64,000 nt of DNA. It comes from Ligustrum vulgare (Eukaryota > Streptophyta > Magnoliopsida > Lamiales > Oleaceae). Location of the stretch: NCBI GenBank assembly GCA_963555705.1, contig OY743174.1:26601608-26665607 (forward strand). The letters run 5' to 3'. Below the pieces are notes generated by a model. It was not told the origin of the DNA. It saw nothing but the letters and a program-made list of their open reading frames with translations, and made no database searches. This document shows, in pieces, positions 1-12,190 of the stretch (its first letter is position 1; each line of letters begins with the position of its first letter). The position numbers and the translations under genes were made by a program.

Positions 1-230
1 TTGTTTTTTAGGTAAAATATATGATTGAAAAATAATTCGAAAAAATATGCATGGTTAGTCTTGAAGTCAAATTTTCTTATCATTTATTGAAAAAAATAAA
101 TTCATCTGAAAATGATACGAGTCCAATTAGATTCAAAATGATACAAGTCCAATTCGAAATAACAGATGTGATGACTAATGTTGTATATAAGGAGGTTTTC
201 CAAAATTTGTTAAAAAAAAACTATTACAAA

Positions 231-248
231 ATTATTATTATTATTATT
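231..248. repeat. (ATT)n microsatellite
   Basis: Six uninterrupted ATT triplets follow an A-rich run. Confidence 0.9.
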
Positions 249-321
249 GTCATCGGAATTGTCATCCATTATTGTTACTTTTCATTGATTTTTCTCATTA
301 TTCCGTGTTAGTACATTATAC

Positions 322-365
322 TTTATCAATAGAATATACATGTACATCGCACGAGTATGAAACTA
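322..365 (+). repeat. Diverged 40-bp repeat, copy 1 (copy 2 at 874-918)
   Basis: Both copies share the words TCAATAGAATAT, GTACATCGCA and TGAAACTA in the same order and spacing, in direct orientation about 550 bp apart. They could be ends of a small degraded element or part of one diverged tandem unit. The family is not recognised. Confidence 0.55.
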
Positions 366-464
366 TTATATGAATAGGTTTGGACCGCGAGTTGAACAAA
401 TGGAATCTCGAATGACTGAGGTCTGTACAGCTCCTGGAGTCGTTCCTTTGAACAATAAAGTTTT

Positions 465-484
465 GTGTGTGTGTGTGTGTGTGT
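465..484. repeat. (GT)n microsatellite
   Basis: About ten GT dinucleotides, flanked by T runs. Confidence 0.9.
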
Positions 485-955
485 TTTTGTTCTGAATATT
501 CGATAGAAGTAATATGATTCCAAAATATTGTGACTTTCAGATATTTAAGGGTTTTTTTGAATGGAATACAACACGGATGAGCTAACTTAAGTTCAATTTA
601 TTTTTTGGCAAGTAATTTGATACTGCGTCATTTCTTATATTTTAAGGATGTGCTAAAACTCACAAAATAAGTGGTTGAAGGTACCTTAACATTGTGTTGA
701 AGAATGTGGTGGTTTTCAGTTCCCATACTCTATTTATGATTATTGGCACAAAGCATATTAAGCTTTTGCAGTTGTAACGTGAATCATGTCATGTTTGGTA
801 CTCAAAAAATGCTAAATATGATGAACAAGATTATTACTTTTTTTCTCAATTGTACTTTTACTATAATTTTATAATTGTCAATAGAATATGTTCGTACATC
901 GCATGGATGTGAAACTAGTTGATTCTAAATATGGCAAACGGTTGTGCCTGGGAAT

Positions 956-2080
956 TAAATTAAGTTGGCGTGGCTGCATAATAAAGGGGGAAGTTGGTGG
1001 TGGAAATTAATTCTTGGAGAGGTGAATTATTTGAGTCAAGGAGTAGTTGGGCATTGGAAAATTCTTTTCGCTTTGAGGAGACACACGGCTGATTGCAAAA
1101 ATAAGGAGACTAGATTAAAGTGACCTTGTGGTTGGTTGGCTAGTGCAAGGAATAAACTGGAAGTGGGCAGATTTGGGGAGATTCTTGGCTAGTGCAAGGA
1201 ATAAACTGGCAGTGGGCAGATTTGGAGAGATTCTTGGTGACGTGGGGCGATGTTAATTCTTGAACTCTTCAAAATTCGAGTTTTATTTTTATTATTTATT
1301 ACTTTTGCTTCTAAGAACACGAGAAATTAAATTGTTAATCGGATTGACGATGTAGATTTAATATTTTTAGTTTAAATTTAATTCTCAAGTTGGTGCTTTA
1401 TTTTAATGTATTGATTTTATTATTGTTTTTAATGCTTGAGTTGCTTGATCACTAATTCATGATTAAATTATTGTTTTCATAATTCGAGAAGTGAATTAAC
1501 AATTAGATTACGTAATAAAATCCGATAATTTCAACAAAAAGATAGAGATATGAATTTGTGGTTGTTTGTGGTTACTTATGAATTCCTAAGTAATTTAATT
1601 CATTTAGTTAAGGAGAGCTTTGACCTGCTGTAGAGATATATGGTTGACTTAGTTAAATATGTCTAATTTAAACTCGAGAGAGGTAAATTAGATACAAGCG
1701 TGAATTCGATCAAATACAATTCTACAAAACAACTTGAGATGAGAAATTGAGATAGAACATTACTTCGAAATCATTAGTACCGATATTCATTTAATAGTTC
1801 AAAAATCCACCACTTTATTTTGCTTTCGTTAGTCGTTTTAGTTTTTGATTTCTATTTTTATTTTGATTGCATTATTTATTTAATTTAATTCTCAAGTATT
1901 TGTTGTTTTTGGATTTTCTTGCAATTTATTTTATTATTTAGTTAGTTTTTGTTTTAATTAAGGAATTCTTTAAATCAAAGTAAATTTATAACGAATACAT
2001 AGGCCTCGTGAGATCGACAACTCGGACTCAAAAGTCCACTTTTACTACTTGTTAACGATATCGTGCACTTGCGATAATCA
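956..2080 (+). repeat. Athila-like LTR fragment or solo LTR, 3' part
   Basis: The right end resembles the LTR of the LARD element at 33,268-34,645. Both have an 'ACTCGGACT..AAAAGTCCACTTT' block, a 'TCGT.CACTTGCGAT' block and a terminal TCA. The upstream parts also correspond (the TAATTCATGA, TTTTCATAAT, GATAGAGATAT and GAATTCGATC words appear in the same order near 34,100-34,350). No primer binding site or internal region follows. Copia integrase sequence starts directly after the LTR end, so this is a solo or truncated LTR inserted in Copia-1. CAAAC (2,081-2,085) would be the right target duplication. The left end was not located, and the start given is only where LTR-like non-coding sequence becomes plausible. 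Confidence 0.62.
1138..1235 (+). repeat. 49-bp tandem duplication in the Athila-like LTR
   Basis: Two adjacent copies (1,138-1,186 and 1,187-1,235) both begin GGCTAGTGCAAGGAATAAAC and end GAGATTCTT, with only a few mismatches. The duplication lies in the likely U3 part of the LTR. Confidence 0.85.
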
Positions 2081-2082
2081 CA

Positions 2083-2551
2083 AACCAACAGATTGCTGAA
2101 CGCAAAAATCAAACTTTAAAGGAAATGATGAATGCAATGTTGATTAGTTCGGGCTTACCTCAGAACTTGTCGGGGGAAGCCATACTTTCTACAAATCATA
2201 TCCTAAATAAAATATCACACAATGATAAGGTTAAATCACCCTACGAATTATGAAAAGGTCGGAAATCTTCCTACAACTATCTCAAAGTTTGGGTTGCTTA
2301 GCAAAAGTACAAATACTCAAACCTAAACAAGTTATGATTGGACCAAAGACAATTGATTGTGTCTTTATTGAATATGAAATCAATAGTAGTGCATATCAAT
2401 TCTTGGTTCATAAATCTAAAGTACTTGATGTAATGTAGGTACAATTATTGAATTAAGAAATATAGTCTTATTTGAAGGCAATTTTCCATGTAAAGAAAAT
2501 GAAGTAAGTTCAAAGAAACGAACATATGATAACATGCGTGGAGATGATGAC
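2083..2551 (+). pseudogene. Copia-1 pol fragment: integrase core end and C-terminal part
   Basis: The frame starts with NQQIAERKNQTLKEMMNAML, the conserved plant copia stretch after the catalytic region, and continues through GLPQNLSGEA and ILNKISHND to a WGCLAKV-like motif and a VFIEYE block. Tryptophan is replaced by serine in the usual LPQNLWGEA, and the usual ELWKGR reads 'EL.KGR' because of a stop (TGA) near 2,252. The fragment is cut on the left by the Athila-like LTR and on the right by the Tekay-like element at 2,552. The codons GAT GAT GAC just before the break join in frame to AAT CAT CAA at 18,452, so this piece and the RT piece are one gene. Confidence 0.85.
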
Positions 2552-2635
2552 TGTAACGCCCCAAATTCTGTTAACTTGGAGCGCTACTTAAGTCCAAAAA
2601 AATCCTGCAAATAAGTATTTTTAATAAACGGCAAA

Positions 2636-2669
<34 letters not shown>

Positions 2670-4720
2670 CTATATATTATACAACTATAGAAAATTAGAA
2701 ACAAAATGCATAAACATTCTTTAAATAATTTACTTACAATCAAGTGTCAACATCAAATATAATAAGCAAAGTGTCAAAATTTGTGAAAATACTAAAATTC
2801 AAGATTTAATTGACAAAATGGAAACCAACTATTAAAATACTCATTTTAAAAATTTATAAATTAAATGATCTATCATTTAATCAATATGGCTTCGCTCATT
2901 GCCATGCATCGCCGAGCTCCTTAACCTTAAAGAGTGGAAATAGTGGGGTGAGCATAATGAATATACTTAGTGGAGATACAGTAATCAGTCCAAGTTAATT
3001 CCAAACATGAAATCAAATTTTGAATATAATATCAATACAAATTTTCCTATTAAAAATGTACCGTTGGACATCCCCAAGAACCCAATATCGATCCCAGACC
3101 TATTTACGATCCCTGACAACATGTTATTAGTGCTAAGTAAAATTGTGCACTGCGGAACAACCCCAAGGACCCCATTTCAACCCCGGACCTATTTAAGGTC
3201 CCTGACAACCTTTTTCAAAACATAGAAGCATTGTATCACAATTAAAATCACACATTAAGAAATAACATGGGCAAATAAACACAACTGATTTAAAGTAAAC
3301 CCCACCTCAAAGTCTTGAAAATTTTCTTGAAATTGAATGGATGTGAGCTAACATGCTTTAAACTTTCCCCGCAACGTTATCTAGCAATAACAATTTAAAT
3401 AAACATAAGTTAGAATATTAAGTTATTGATATTTTAAAACTTTTGGAGACTCAATTGGACTTTTTGGAAAGTAAAGAAAGTGGGTGATTCGATAAATATT
3501 TAAATCTTAGGTTCTATTTACTAAAATCAGAATGTTTGGGGCCAAGTTAATGAAATTTAGAAAAGTATTTTAAATCCAATTGATAGAATACTAAAACTTT
3601 AGGGCTAATGAGGGAGTGTAATTAAAAATGAGGACTACTTAAAATCTTTTTACAAACTATAGAATTTAAAGTCAAAATTTTGTCTATTAAATGAAAAGCC
3701 CCATTCCATTTCTCTCATTTGTTCGAGAATTGCAGAGAGGTGCTGGTATCAAATTTTTAGGTTTTGGGTCTATGGTTTTGAAGGTTTCAGGCCAAAATTA
3801 TGGTCGACGGTGGAAGACAGGTTCCCAAAACAGTCCGTACGGCAATGGTATAGGCTGGAGAGAAGGAATTAAAAGTTGGGCAGTGACTTTTGGGTAAAGA
3901 ACTCGACGGTAATGTAGTTGCTCCGGCCAACCCGTTGCCGGAAACCATGGGATTTCGAGTGTTAGAGTATTCACATGGAGGGAGTGCATTATGGTTGTTA
4001 AATTCTTGAATTGAAATGTGAGGTAGAGTTCACTGCCTATTTGAAAATTTCGTTTTCTATTTTTTTTTTTTTTTTATTTGGGAGGAGAACATAAGATCAT
4101 CAAATTTCTGAAATCGAAAGTTTGAATGATTTACCTGTCAAAATTGTAAATGACAAAATGTTGGAGTTGGACTCAAAAACTTGAACTGCAAAACTCAGCT
4201 GGAAGAAGAAACTGTTGGAAGGTTTGTGTGAGATTGGTGATCAATGGAAATGAATGTTTAAAGAAATGAGAGATTTTTACCTAGTTTAAGTTTAGATGCT
4301 TAGAAAACTCCTGTGAATGTCAATTTGTTTCAGCCGTGAGAGTGAAGATTTTGGAGATTGGTGATGACCGAGTTATATGATTTTTGATATTGCTACTGTT
4401 GAACCCAACTATTTGGATTAAAATTCAGAATTTGGGTATAGGTGGATTAACATTGGACCATACTTTGGGCTTACCACGAGACTTAAATTTGGGTCAAAGA
4501 GGAATATTGGACTAAAGACAATTTAAAATAGATATTGAGTATAAAATTCGACCCGATAAAAATAATCGAACTCAAAGATTAAATTTTTTTTTGAATTCTT
4601 ATATTAAATGTTTTACTTGATAACTCGATGGACGTAAAATAAATTTTAAGATTTGATGGGAATGTCGTAATGATACAACTTAAGTTATAAAATTTGTATT
4701 TTCAAATTCGGGTCGATACA
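2552..4720 (-). repeat. Tekay-like element, complete 3' LTR (2,169 bp)
   Basis: On the + strand it starts TGTAACGCCCC and ends GGGTCGATACA, giving the TG..CA ends of an LTR. The 4,229-4,720 part aligns with 17,972-18,446 at roughly 90% identity, which defines the pair and shows age. It contains a CA microsatellite. The copy of a short low-content open frame near 3,691-3,897 has no recognisable domain. No coding function is seen. Confidence 0.85.
2638..2666. repeat. (CA)n microsatellite
   Basis: About 14 CA dinucleotides followed by a TA-rich stretch, inside the Tekay-like LTR. Confidence 0.9.
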
Positions 4721-4732
4721 ACCTCCCCTACT
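4721..4732 (-). promoter_or_regulatory. Polypurine tract of the Tekay-like element
   Basis: On the - strand TAGGGGAGGT lies directly before the LTR start TGTATCG. Just upstream is TTTCGAGGACGAAATTTAT, the conserved tail found after the chromodomain in plant Tekay/Del elements. This is where plus-strand DNA synthesis is primed. Confidence 0.8.
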
Positions 4733-4739
4733 TATATAA

Positions 4740-7456
4740 ATTTCGTCCTCGAAATTAAACTTATTTGGATTAAAAATGTCTGGGTACTTGGTTAAGATTT
4801 CCTCTTCTCTTTCCCAAGTTGTTTCTTCTTTACCTTGTCTTCTCCATTGAACTTTAACTTAGGGAATATCCTTATTCCTCAAGGTATGAACTTTCCTCTC
4901 AAGTATGACCGCGGAAATTTTCTCATATGTCTTTTTAACGACGTCCAAAGATGCATAACTAACAATGTGGTTCGGATCATGGACATATTTCTTTAACATT
5001 GAGATGTGGAAGACATTATGTACTGCTTATAACTCTGGAGGTAAAGCCATCCTATATGCCACATTTCCAACTCTTTCCAAGATTTCAAAAGGTCCAATAA
5101 ACCTTGGCCTAAGTTTCACTTTCTTTCCAAACCTTACCGCATCTTTTATAGGAGTCACTTTAAGGAATACTTTTTCATCAATTTCAAATCGAAGTTCTTT
5201 TCGTCTCTTGTCAGCATAGACTTCTGTCTGTCTAGTGCTGCTTTAATCCTTTCTCTGATTTTCTCCACAACACTTACAGTCTGTTCCACTATTTCTGGAT
5301 CCAAAATCCTCTTCTCACCAACTTCATCCCATTGAATTGGTGATCCGCATTTTCTGCCATAAAGAGATCCATACGGTGTCATGCCAATAGTAGCCTAAAA
5401 ACTATTGTTATATGCAAACTCAACCAACGGTAAATGCATTTCCCAGTTACCACCAAGGTCTAAAACGCAAGCTCTTTACATATCCTCTAAAGTCTATATA
5501 GTTCTCTGTCCATCTGTCTGTGGATGATATGTTGTACTGAATTTCAATCTAGTTCTCATAGTTGTCTGCAAGCTTTCCTAGAAACTGGATGTAAATCTGG
5601 TATCCCTATCTGACCCTATAGAAACTAGTACACCATGCAATCTTACAATTTCTTTGATGTACAACTGAGCATACTGGTCTAGACTGAAAGTCATCTTCAC
5701 TGTGGAAAATGAGCAGATTTTGTCCAACGATCAACTATGACCCATATAGCTTGATGACCTCTAGCTGATATAGGAAGTCCAAAGAAAAAATCCATTGCTA
5801 TGTGTTCCCACTTCCATTCTGGGATCTCAAGTAGGTTCAACAATTCAGATGGACAAACATGTTCAACTTTAACTTGTTGGAAAGTCATGCACTTCTCAAC
5901 AAGCAAGCCAATAGACCTCTTCATGTTTCTCCACAAATAATTTTTTTGTAGATCCTGGTACATGTTTGTACCTCCTAGGTGTGCAATATAAGGTGAATAA
6001 TGTGCTTCTTCTAGAATCTCCTTTCTCAAGTTTTCATCCTTCGATACACATAGTCTCCCCTTGAACATGAGAGTGTCATCAGTTGATACTTCAAAACCTT
6101 CAATACTGGCAGCAAATACTCGGGTCCTTAATCTTGCACAAACATTTATCCTTACCCTGAGCTTCTTTAATTCTGTTTCTGAGAGTTGGTCGAACAACCA
6201 AAGCAGCTGTAATTGCAGTTGTGCGACGTAGAGGAGTCAAAACTTCAAGTCTCATGTTCGAAAAATCCTTGATCAACTGTTCTTGACGGGTTAGGGTAGC
6301 TAACTGTCCTTTACCTTTCCGGCTAAGCGCATCAGCAACAACATTGGCCCTGCCGGGGTGGTAGTGGATAGTGCAGTCATAATCCTTAACTAACTCCAAC
6401 TACCTTCTATGTCTCATATTCAATTCCTTTAGAGTGAAGAAATACTTGAGACTCTTATGATCTGTGTATATCTTGCACTTACCACCATATAGGTTGTGTC
6501 GCCATATTTTTAAAGCATGAACTACATCAGCCAATTCCAAGTCATGTGTAGGGTAGTTTTGCTCATGTGGCTTCAACTGTCTAGAGGCATATGCAATCAC
6601 CTTTCCACGCTGCATCAGTATACATCCCAAACCCTGTTTTGATGCATCATTATAGATAACAAAACCTTTTGAGCCTTCTGGAATAGCCAAAACTGGTGCA
6701 GATATCAATTTCTGTTTCAGCTCTAGGAAACTTTTCTCACACTTTTCTTTCCACTCAAACTTTACTCCTTTCCTGGTCAACTGTGTCATCGGCCCAGCTA
6801 TTTTCGAAAATCCTTCAATAAACCTTCAATAATAGCCAGCCAATCCCAAGAAACTACGAACTTTATTTACATTTTGTTGGTGCACTCCAGTTAGTGATAG
6901 CCTCAACCTTGGCAGGGTTGACTTCAATACCATCCACGGTAACCACATGTCCAAGAAAACCAATTCAATCGAGCTAGAATCCACACTTCTTGAATTTTGC
7001 ATACAATCTTTCTTGTCGAATTGTCTGCAACACAATGCTGAGATGCTCCTCATGTTGTTCCTTGCTCCTTGAGTAAATCAGGAAGTCATCAATAAATACT
7101 ATTACAAACAGATCAAAATATGGATGAAATACTCGGTTCATCAAGTCCATGAAGACAGCCAATGCATTAGTTAACCCAAACGACATCACAGTGAATTCGT
7201 AATGAGTCCTAAATGCGGTTTTTGGTATATCAATGTCCTTGATCTTCAAATAATGATAACCTGATCTCAAATCAATCTTGGACAATACACTGGCATCCTT
7301 TAACTAATAAAAAAATCTTCTATTCGTGGCAAGGGATACTTATTCTTGATTGTAAGGCAATTCAACTCCCTATAGTCGATGCACATCCTCATCAATCCAT
7401 CCTTCTTTTTCACAAACAGTACTGGTGCTTCCCAAGGTGATACACTTGGTCGAATA
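4740..7456 (-). pseudogene. Tekay-like pol, C-terminal two thirds: RT, RNase H, integrase, chromodomain
   Basis: Reading right to left: an RT stretch with [10 protein letters not shown] and an FIDDFLIYS catalytic box (about 7,285-6,974), RNase H with [10 protein letters not shown] and [10 protein letters not shown] (6,789-6,400), then integrase with LSRKGK, HLGGTNMY, WEHIAMDFFFGLP and TYHPQTDGQ (6,399-5,400). At the end is a chromodomain (about 4,915-4,778) with SAVILERKVHTLRNKDIP and EETTWEREEEI. The second cysteine of the integrase zinc finger (CMTF for CxxC) is lost. Stops and shifts occur throughout, including a TAA inside the chromodomain. The start of RT lies at 10,701-10,887 across a nested solo LTR; the codons ATT and CGA rejoin exactly when that insert is set aside. 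Confidence 0.88.
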
Positions 7457-10400
7457 TGTAAGACCACTTTTCATTTCTCGTGCAATTTTAAATTTCGCGT
7501 AATACTGTGATGAATATTATTATAAATTATGATTTTTTTTATCTTTAATGTCTATAATTGAAATTATTTTGCAGTGGAAGAACTTGGACGCCGGCTCGAT
7601 CAATGTACCAATTTGAAAGATTATAAATTGGTTATTTAAATTAGTTACGTGCAATTCTATGTAAATAATTGTTTTATTGCCTCAGCATGTTATTTTCTAT
7701 TTTATTATGCCAATTTGAAATTTGGGGGAAAAGTGTAGTGTCAATCGAGGGTAAATAGAACTTATAAACTTACTTAAACAAAAGAGAAGAGTTGAGGGAC
7801 TGATTTGCAAATTCCAAAAGATTAAAAAAACCTTAACCTAACCTAATCACTCTCACTCACACCTCTCTCTCACTCGGTCTCTCTCTCGAACCCGTTCTCT
7901 CACCCTCGGCCTCTCCGTCTCTGTCTCCCTCTCGGCCTCGCTCTCCTCCGCTCTTCCTTCGACCGCCGACCGCCGTTCCACCGGCAGTAAGTCCCCTCTC
8001 CCTCTTCCCCGTTCTCTTCACGACACGCACACACCCGAAGCCGAAGGCGCACACACCAACCGCACTCCACCATTGCCGAACACACCCATGTAATTAGTGT
8101 ATGTATATATATGGGATTGTATGTATATGTTGATGTATATGTAATTGCCCTTAGGTATAAACTTCAGGTTTTGATTGAATAGATGAAATCCCAGATTTTT
8201 TTCAAAGTTATGAAATTAATTGCAGATTTCGAATTTGGTTGTAATTTCAGATTTCTTGTAACCTTAATTTTTGATTTCAAATTTTTGATAATGGGCATAT
8301 ATATATTATTACGTATATATGCATATACATACGTAGATTTCAGATTTCTATGTGTATAAATATAAAATTTCATATTCAATTTCAGTCTAAATTTCATATG
8401 TTAAATGCCAATTTTAAAAATATGGAATTTAATGATGTCAATGTGTATCATATATACGGGGATTTACAGATTTTAGGGATAATGGCATTAAGGGGGTGTG
8501 TGTTAATTTTTCAGATTTTCATGTAAACTTTCAAATTTAAGAGACTATTGGAAGTTTAAATCGGAATCTTAGAATTTTTGGAATTTATTGATTTGGGAAG
8601 TTGGGTATTGTATATACTAAGTAAACTTCTTTCATTTATGATAATAGGATTAATTATTAGATTTGTGGAAAACCTCAAGAATTGTTTTAATTGTTATCTA
8701 GTATGTGGTTTAAGTTGGATATAATTGTTTGAGTTGTATTTAAAAGAACAAGTTAGTTTAAGTTGAAATTACGTTCAAAGTTATAAATTTTAGTTCAAGA
8801 TCATTTTTGATAAGTAATGCTTGGCTTTGATTTGTGGGATTGATAAGTAAGATTTCAAAATTTCCTCGAACTTAATGTGTTACTTCGAATATGATATTAT
8901 ATGTGGTGTTAAATGTGTTTGTTATATTATGAGTCACATGAAAGTATATGTTTTGGGAATTTGAAAATATGAAAGGAAATTCTTTAGTTTTATATGCTCT
9001 AGTCTCGATATAAGATCACATGTGAGTTAGATTGAAGTTTTAATCTCGGTTAAATGTTTGATTATTATTAAAATAAATAACGAATGTGTTTGTGAACTAA
9101 AAGTTATACGTTTTGTCAAATGGTTTAAATCTTTTGATTTCGAGTATTGTATGGAAGTGTTTAATATCTCTTAATACCTTGTTTGGAATAAATGATCACA
9201 AGAATGAAAAATGGAAAGAAGATTTATTTTTTAACTTGTTTAATGTAATGTTAAAAGAATGTTGAATATATCACTTTGAACTGAAAGCATATTTTACTAA
9301 ATGAATAGATGCAACTAAGTTTTTGGTACATTGACGACACGGGCAGTCGAAGCTCCTCCACTTGCAAATTCAGATAACGGTAAATACTAAGGACATCAAG
9401 TAAGTAAACTTCCCCCTACTTTCATCAAAGTTGAATGTTAATGTGGAATTAATGTGCTTAATTGACATTCGTGTTAATTACGGAATTTTAATGCGTTTGG
9501 TCTACCATATGCAATTATGTGTAGTTAAGGAAATGTTCAAGCATGCACATTATCATGTCATTGCATCATTAAGCATGCATTGGCATCGAAATGAGAAAGT
9601 CAAATGTTTTAATGAAAGGAAAGTGTCAAAGTGCAATTTTTGTCAAAAATTATGTATCCCAAGTTTTTGAAAGAATGGGTGTACTTCTATGTCATGAAAG
9701 ATCCGAGTGGGAAATGGGGCGCGAGGGACCGGCGTACCCGAATGTAATGAGCCGCTTTGCGGTGGAATGAATGTAATGAGCCGCTTTGCGGTGGAATGAA
9801 TGAATGAACCGCTTTGCGGTGCGAAAGTGAATGTTAAACCGCTTTGCGGTGGAAATGCGCATGTTAATCTGGTTCCAAATAAGAATGGCCCACTGTTATC
9901 TGATTGACTAGAAGTTACACCAAGTGAGCTCACGATGGAATGAAGTGAAAGTTTTGAAATGTCAAGTGAAAGCTTGAAAAGTTTGAAAGTTTTGAAAGGT
10001 TAAAGTGAATGGGGATACATATTTCAAAGTTTAAAGCATTTCATGTCATAAGCATGCATTCATGCATAAAGTTTACTTACTGAGCTTTAGCTCACCCCAA
10101 TCCCTCCCCAACATTTCAGGTGATGAAAGTTAGGTGATCCGAGGAGAGCACTTGGTGACAGACTCAGGCTACACCGCTTCAAGTTTTTAAAGAAAATAAA
10201 GTTAAATTTTGAAGTTAATTAAGTTTATAATTAATTATTTCTTAATTCATTCATTTTATGTTGATAATTGTTTGGTTGAGATTAGTTTTAAATTAGTTAT
10301 GGAATTTCTAATATTGGTTATATTATCACTTATTGCATTTAATTGAAGCTTATTGATACAAAATGTTGTGTTGAGGAGTTTGGGGATTGAGTTTGAAATA

Positions 10401-10700
10401 ATGTGGTGATGTTGGAGTTTGAAGTAGAATTGGGGTTGTATGTTGAATATTGGATTTCTCTTTGAGTTGAGTTTATGTTGTAAAATGGTTTTGATGTCCC
10501 TCTACAGGTTGGTTAAGTCCAATTTATAGAGGAGACTCTGTCGAAATTTCTATAAGATTTTAAAATAGAAAATGAAAAGGTTGAAGTTTTTAAATGATTT
10601 GTTTTCCGCATTTTAATGTTTAAACGTTTTAAATTCCGCATTTAATGTGAATGGAAGTTAACACGCCTAGGTTTAAGGTTTTGAAACTTGGGGTGTTACA
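7457..10700 (+). mobile_element. Solo LTR (3,244 bp) of a Tekay/Del-like gypsy element
   Basis: The ends are TGTAAGACC and GGGGTGTTACA, close to a terminal inverted repeat. It is flanked by a perfect 5-bp target duplication GAATA (7,452-7,456 and 10,701-10,705). There is no pol or gag inside. The interior has features of long Tekay LTRs: a CT-rich tract before a GC-rich leader (7,859-8,095), a hairpin minisatellite (9,741-9,860) and the stretch CTTACTGAGCTTTAGCTCAC near 10,076. The frames at 7,857-8,085 are low-complexity Arg/Gly/Glu products of the CT tract and are not genes. A single LTR with an intact duplication implies LTR-LTR recombination that removed the internal part. Confidence 0.82.
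9741..9860 (+). repeat. Minisatellite with four CCGCTTTGCGG hairpin units
   Basis: The 11-bp hairpin CCGC-TTT-GCGG occurs at 9,752, 9,781, 9,809 and 9,839, spaced 28-30 bp. It alternates with GGAATGAATG-type linkers. Each copy has a perfect 4-bp GC stem. Confidence 0.92.
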
Positions 10701-11025
10701 GAATAAATCCCTTATCCAATAGTTCTTGTAGTTGCACCTTCAACTCCTGAAGTTCCTTCGGTTCCATCTTGTAGGGTGCTTTAGATATGGGTGCAGCTCC
10801 AGGTATCAAGTCAATCGTGAATTCCACTTGTCTATCTGGTGGAGTACCAAACAGATCCTCTGGAAATACATCCACAAAATTACGCACAACTGGTACATCT
10901 GTAGCAGTTACATCAGTTTCCTGAACACTAGTGATGCTTACTAGATACCCTTAACTGGTACTCTTTCTCAACATCCTTTGTGTTTTCAACACTGATATGA
11001 CACGTGGAATGGTTTTGACTTTTGT
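10701..11025 (-). pseudogene. Tekay-like pol, linker after protease and start of RT
   Basis: Reading right to left: IPRVISVLKTQRMLRK, then a stop, then GYLVSIT, then [21 protein letters not shown] and [17 protein letters not shown] to KGFI at the insertion point. These are the conserved blocks that precede the RT palm in Tekay-like elements. The ORF part spans 10,696-10,887. Coding similarity stops at about 11,025, where GC-rich unrelated sequence begins. No protease or gag follows. This is the deletion or insertion edge shared with the second copia element. Confidence 0.85.
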
Positions 11026-11470
11026 CCTAAAGAAGCGGCAAGGGGTTGGTTCCGCCGAAGAGCAGACGCAGTGCCCGTCGCCACTATCATTAGAAGCGGC
11101 GATCACCGCTGCTGCACACAGCAGTGCCTCGCACTCCGTTGTGCAATGCGGCCGCACGTTGCTGCAATAGTTGCAGCAGAAGGGCGGGGATGGGTCGCTG
11201 TTTTTTACGGCGGCGACAACCTCTCGATCTGGCAACACTGACGAGGAGAAGCGACACTTGGAGGAGAAACGGGAAGGGTTATGGCTCCGATTTCGGGTTT
11301 GAGGAAATTGGAGGGAGGGGCTCTTCTGCAAATTTGGAGATCATTGGGGCCCGTTTGCAATTTCTGATTAGGATTTAATATTTGAGGCGGGGCTTGTTTG
11401 CAATTTGTGAAATTGCTAACCCCTGTCTGCAATTATGAAATTGGGGTAAAAATGCAATTTTAAAATGGAG
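11026..11470 (+). other. GC-rich leader sequence, probably Copia-2 5' untranslated region
   Basis: Open frames on both strands overlap here (for example 11,124-11,378 and 11,331-10,951), which is expected for GC-rich DNA rather than a gene. Variants of TTTGCAATTT and GTGAAATT recur at 11,330-11,560. No protein family is recognised. Assignment to Copia-2 rests on position only. Confidence 0.4.
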
Positions 11471-11720
11471 GACCTGTCAAGCAATTTTCGAAATTGAGGG
11501 TTTCTTTGTGATATTTTGAAATTGGTCAAAATGCAAATTTTCAAATGGACTTTGAATGTAATTTTGAAAAATGCTTAAAATTTGATTTTAAAAGGTTTGA
11601 CCTAATTTTAATTTTGACCAAATTCAAAATTTTATTTTAAAATTCACAACTTTTAAATTATTGTTAAAATTGGATTTTAACAAATATATAATTTAGACCC
11701 TAAATTGAATTTTATTTTAT

Positions 11721-12190
11721 TTAGGAGTTTTATCCTAAATTAAAATGTTAATTCAATTTGCCCTAATTTAAGAATTAGAGTTTGGACTCTAATTTGGTGT
11801 TTAATTAAAATTCTATTTTAATTAATTTGATTTTATAATTAGTTAATTCGATTAATTGATTATTAATTGAATATTATTTAGGATTTGATCATAAATTCAA
11901 TTAGCCCTAGAATCTTAAAATTGGAGTTGGAATCTAATTTAGTATTTAATTAAAATTTAATTTTAATTAAATAAACCCGTCAATAAAGTAATTGATTAAT
12001 TTGATTAATTAATTACTAAATTAAATTTTGTTTTCTTTTAGGAGTTTTATCCTAAATTAAGATGTTAATTTAATTTGCCTTTTTTGGAATTAGAACTTGA
12101 CTCTAAATTGGTATTTGATTAAAATATGATTTTAATTAAATAAGTCCCGCAAACTAAAGTTAATTAATTAATTTGATTAATTAATTATTG
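11721..12190 (+). repeat. Three diverged ~155-bp AT-rich tandem units
   Basis: Units begin near 11,721, 11,877 and 12,036. Each carries the ordered words GGAGTTTTATCCTAAATTA (or a variant), GGACTCTAATTTGGT and TTTTAATTAA, and ends in ATTAATTTGATTAATTAATT-like sequence. Divergence between units is about 20%. They lie in the Copia-2 leader. Confidence 0.75.

Larger units (their letters stand above)
1..955. other. Unassigned AT-rich DNA
   Basis: I recognise no coding sequence or element boundary here. The short open frames are AT-rich and lack known motifs. The stretch holds an ATT run, a GT run and a diverged 40-bp repeat pair, each listed separately. It may be the upstream part of the Athila-like LTR that ends at 2,080, or old element debris. 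The 5' half of the copia element seen again at 2,083 would be expected to the left, but no copia-like peptide is visible here. Confidence 0.5.

Noticed and set aside
7857..8085. Two overlapping - strand frames rich in Arg, Gly and Glu
   Set aside because: They are translations of a CT-rich tract and GC-rich leader inside the solo LTR. There is no domain, and both frames are open for compositional reasons.
10951..11432. Possible small host gene in GC-rich DNA (frames on both strands)
   Set aside because: Frames on both strands overlap, no family motif is seen, and the stretch sits between Tekay pol and Copia-2 leader. Part of the - strand frame is Tekay pol read into the junction.
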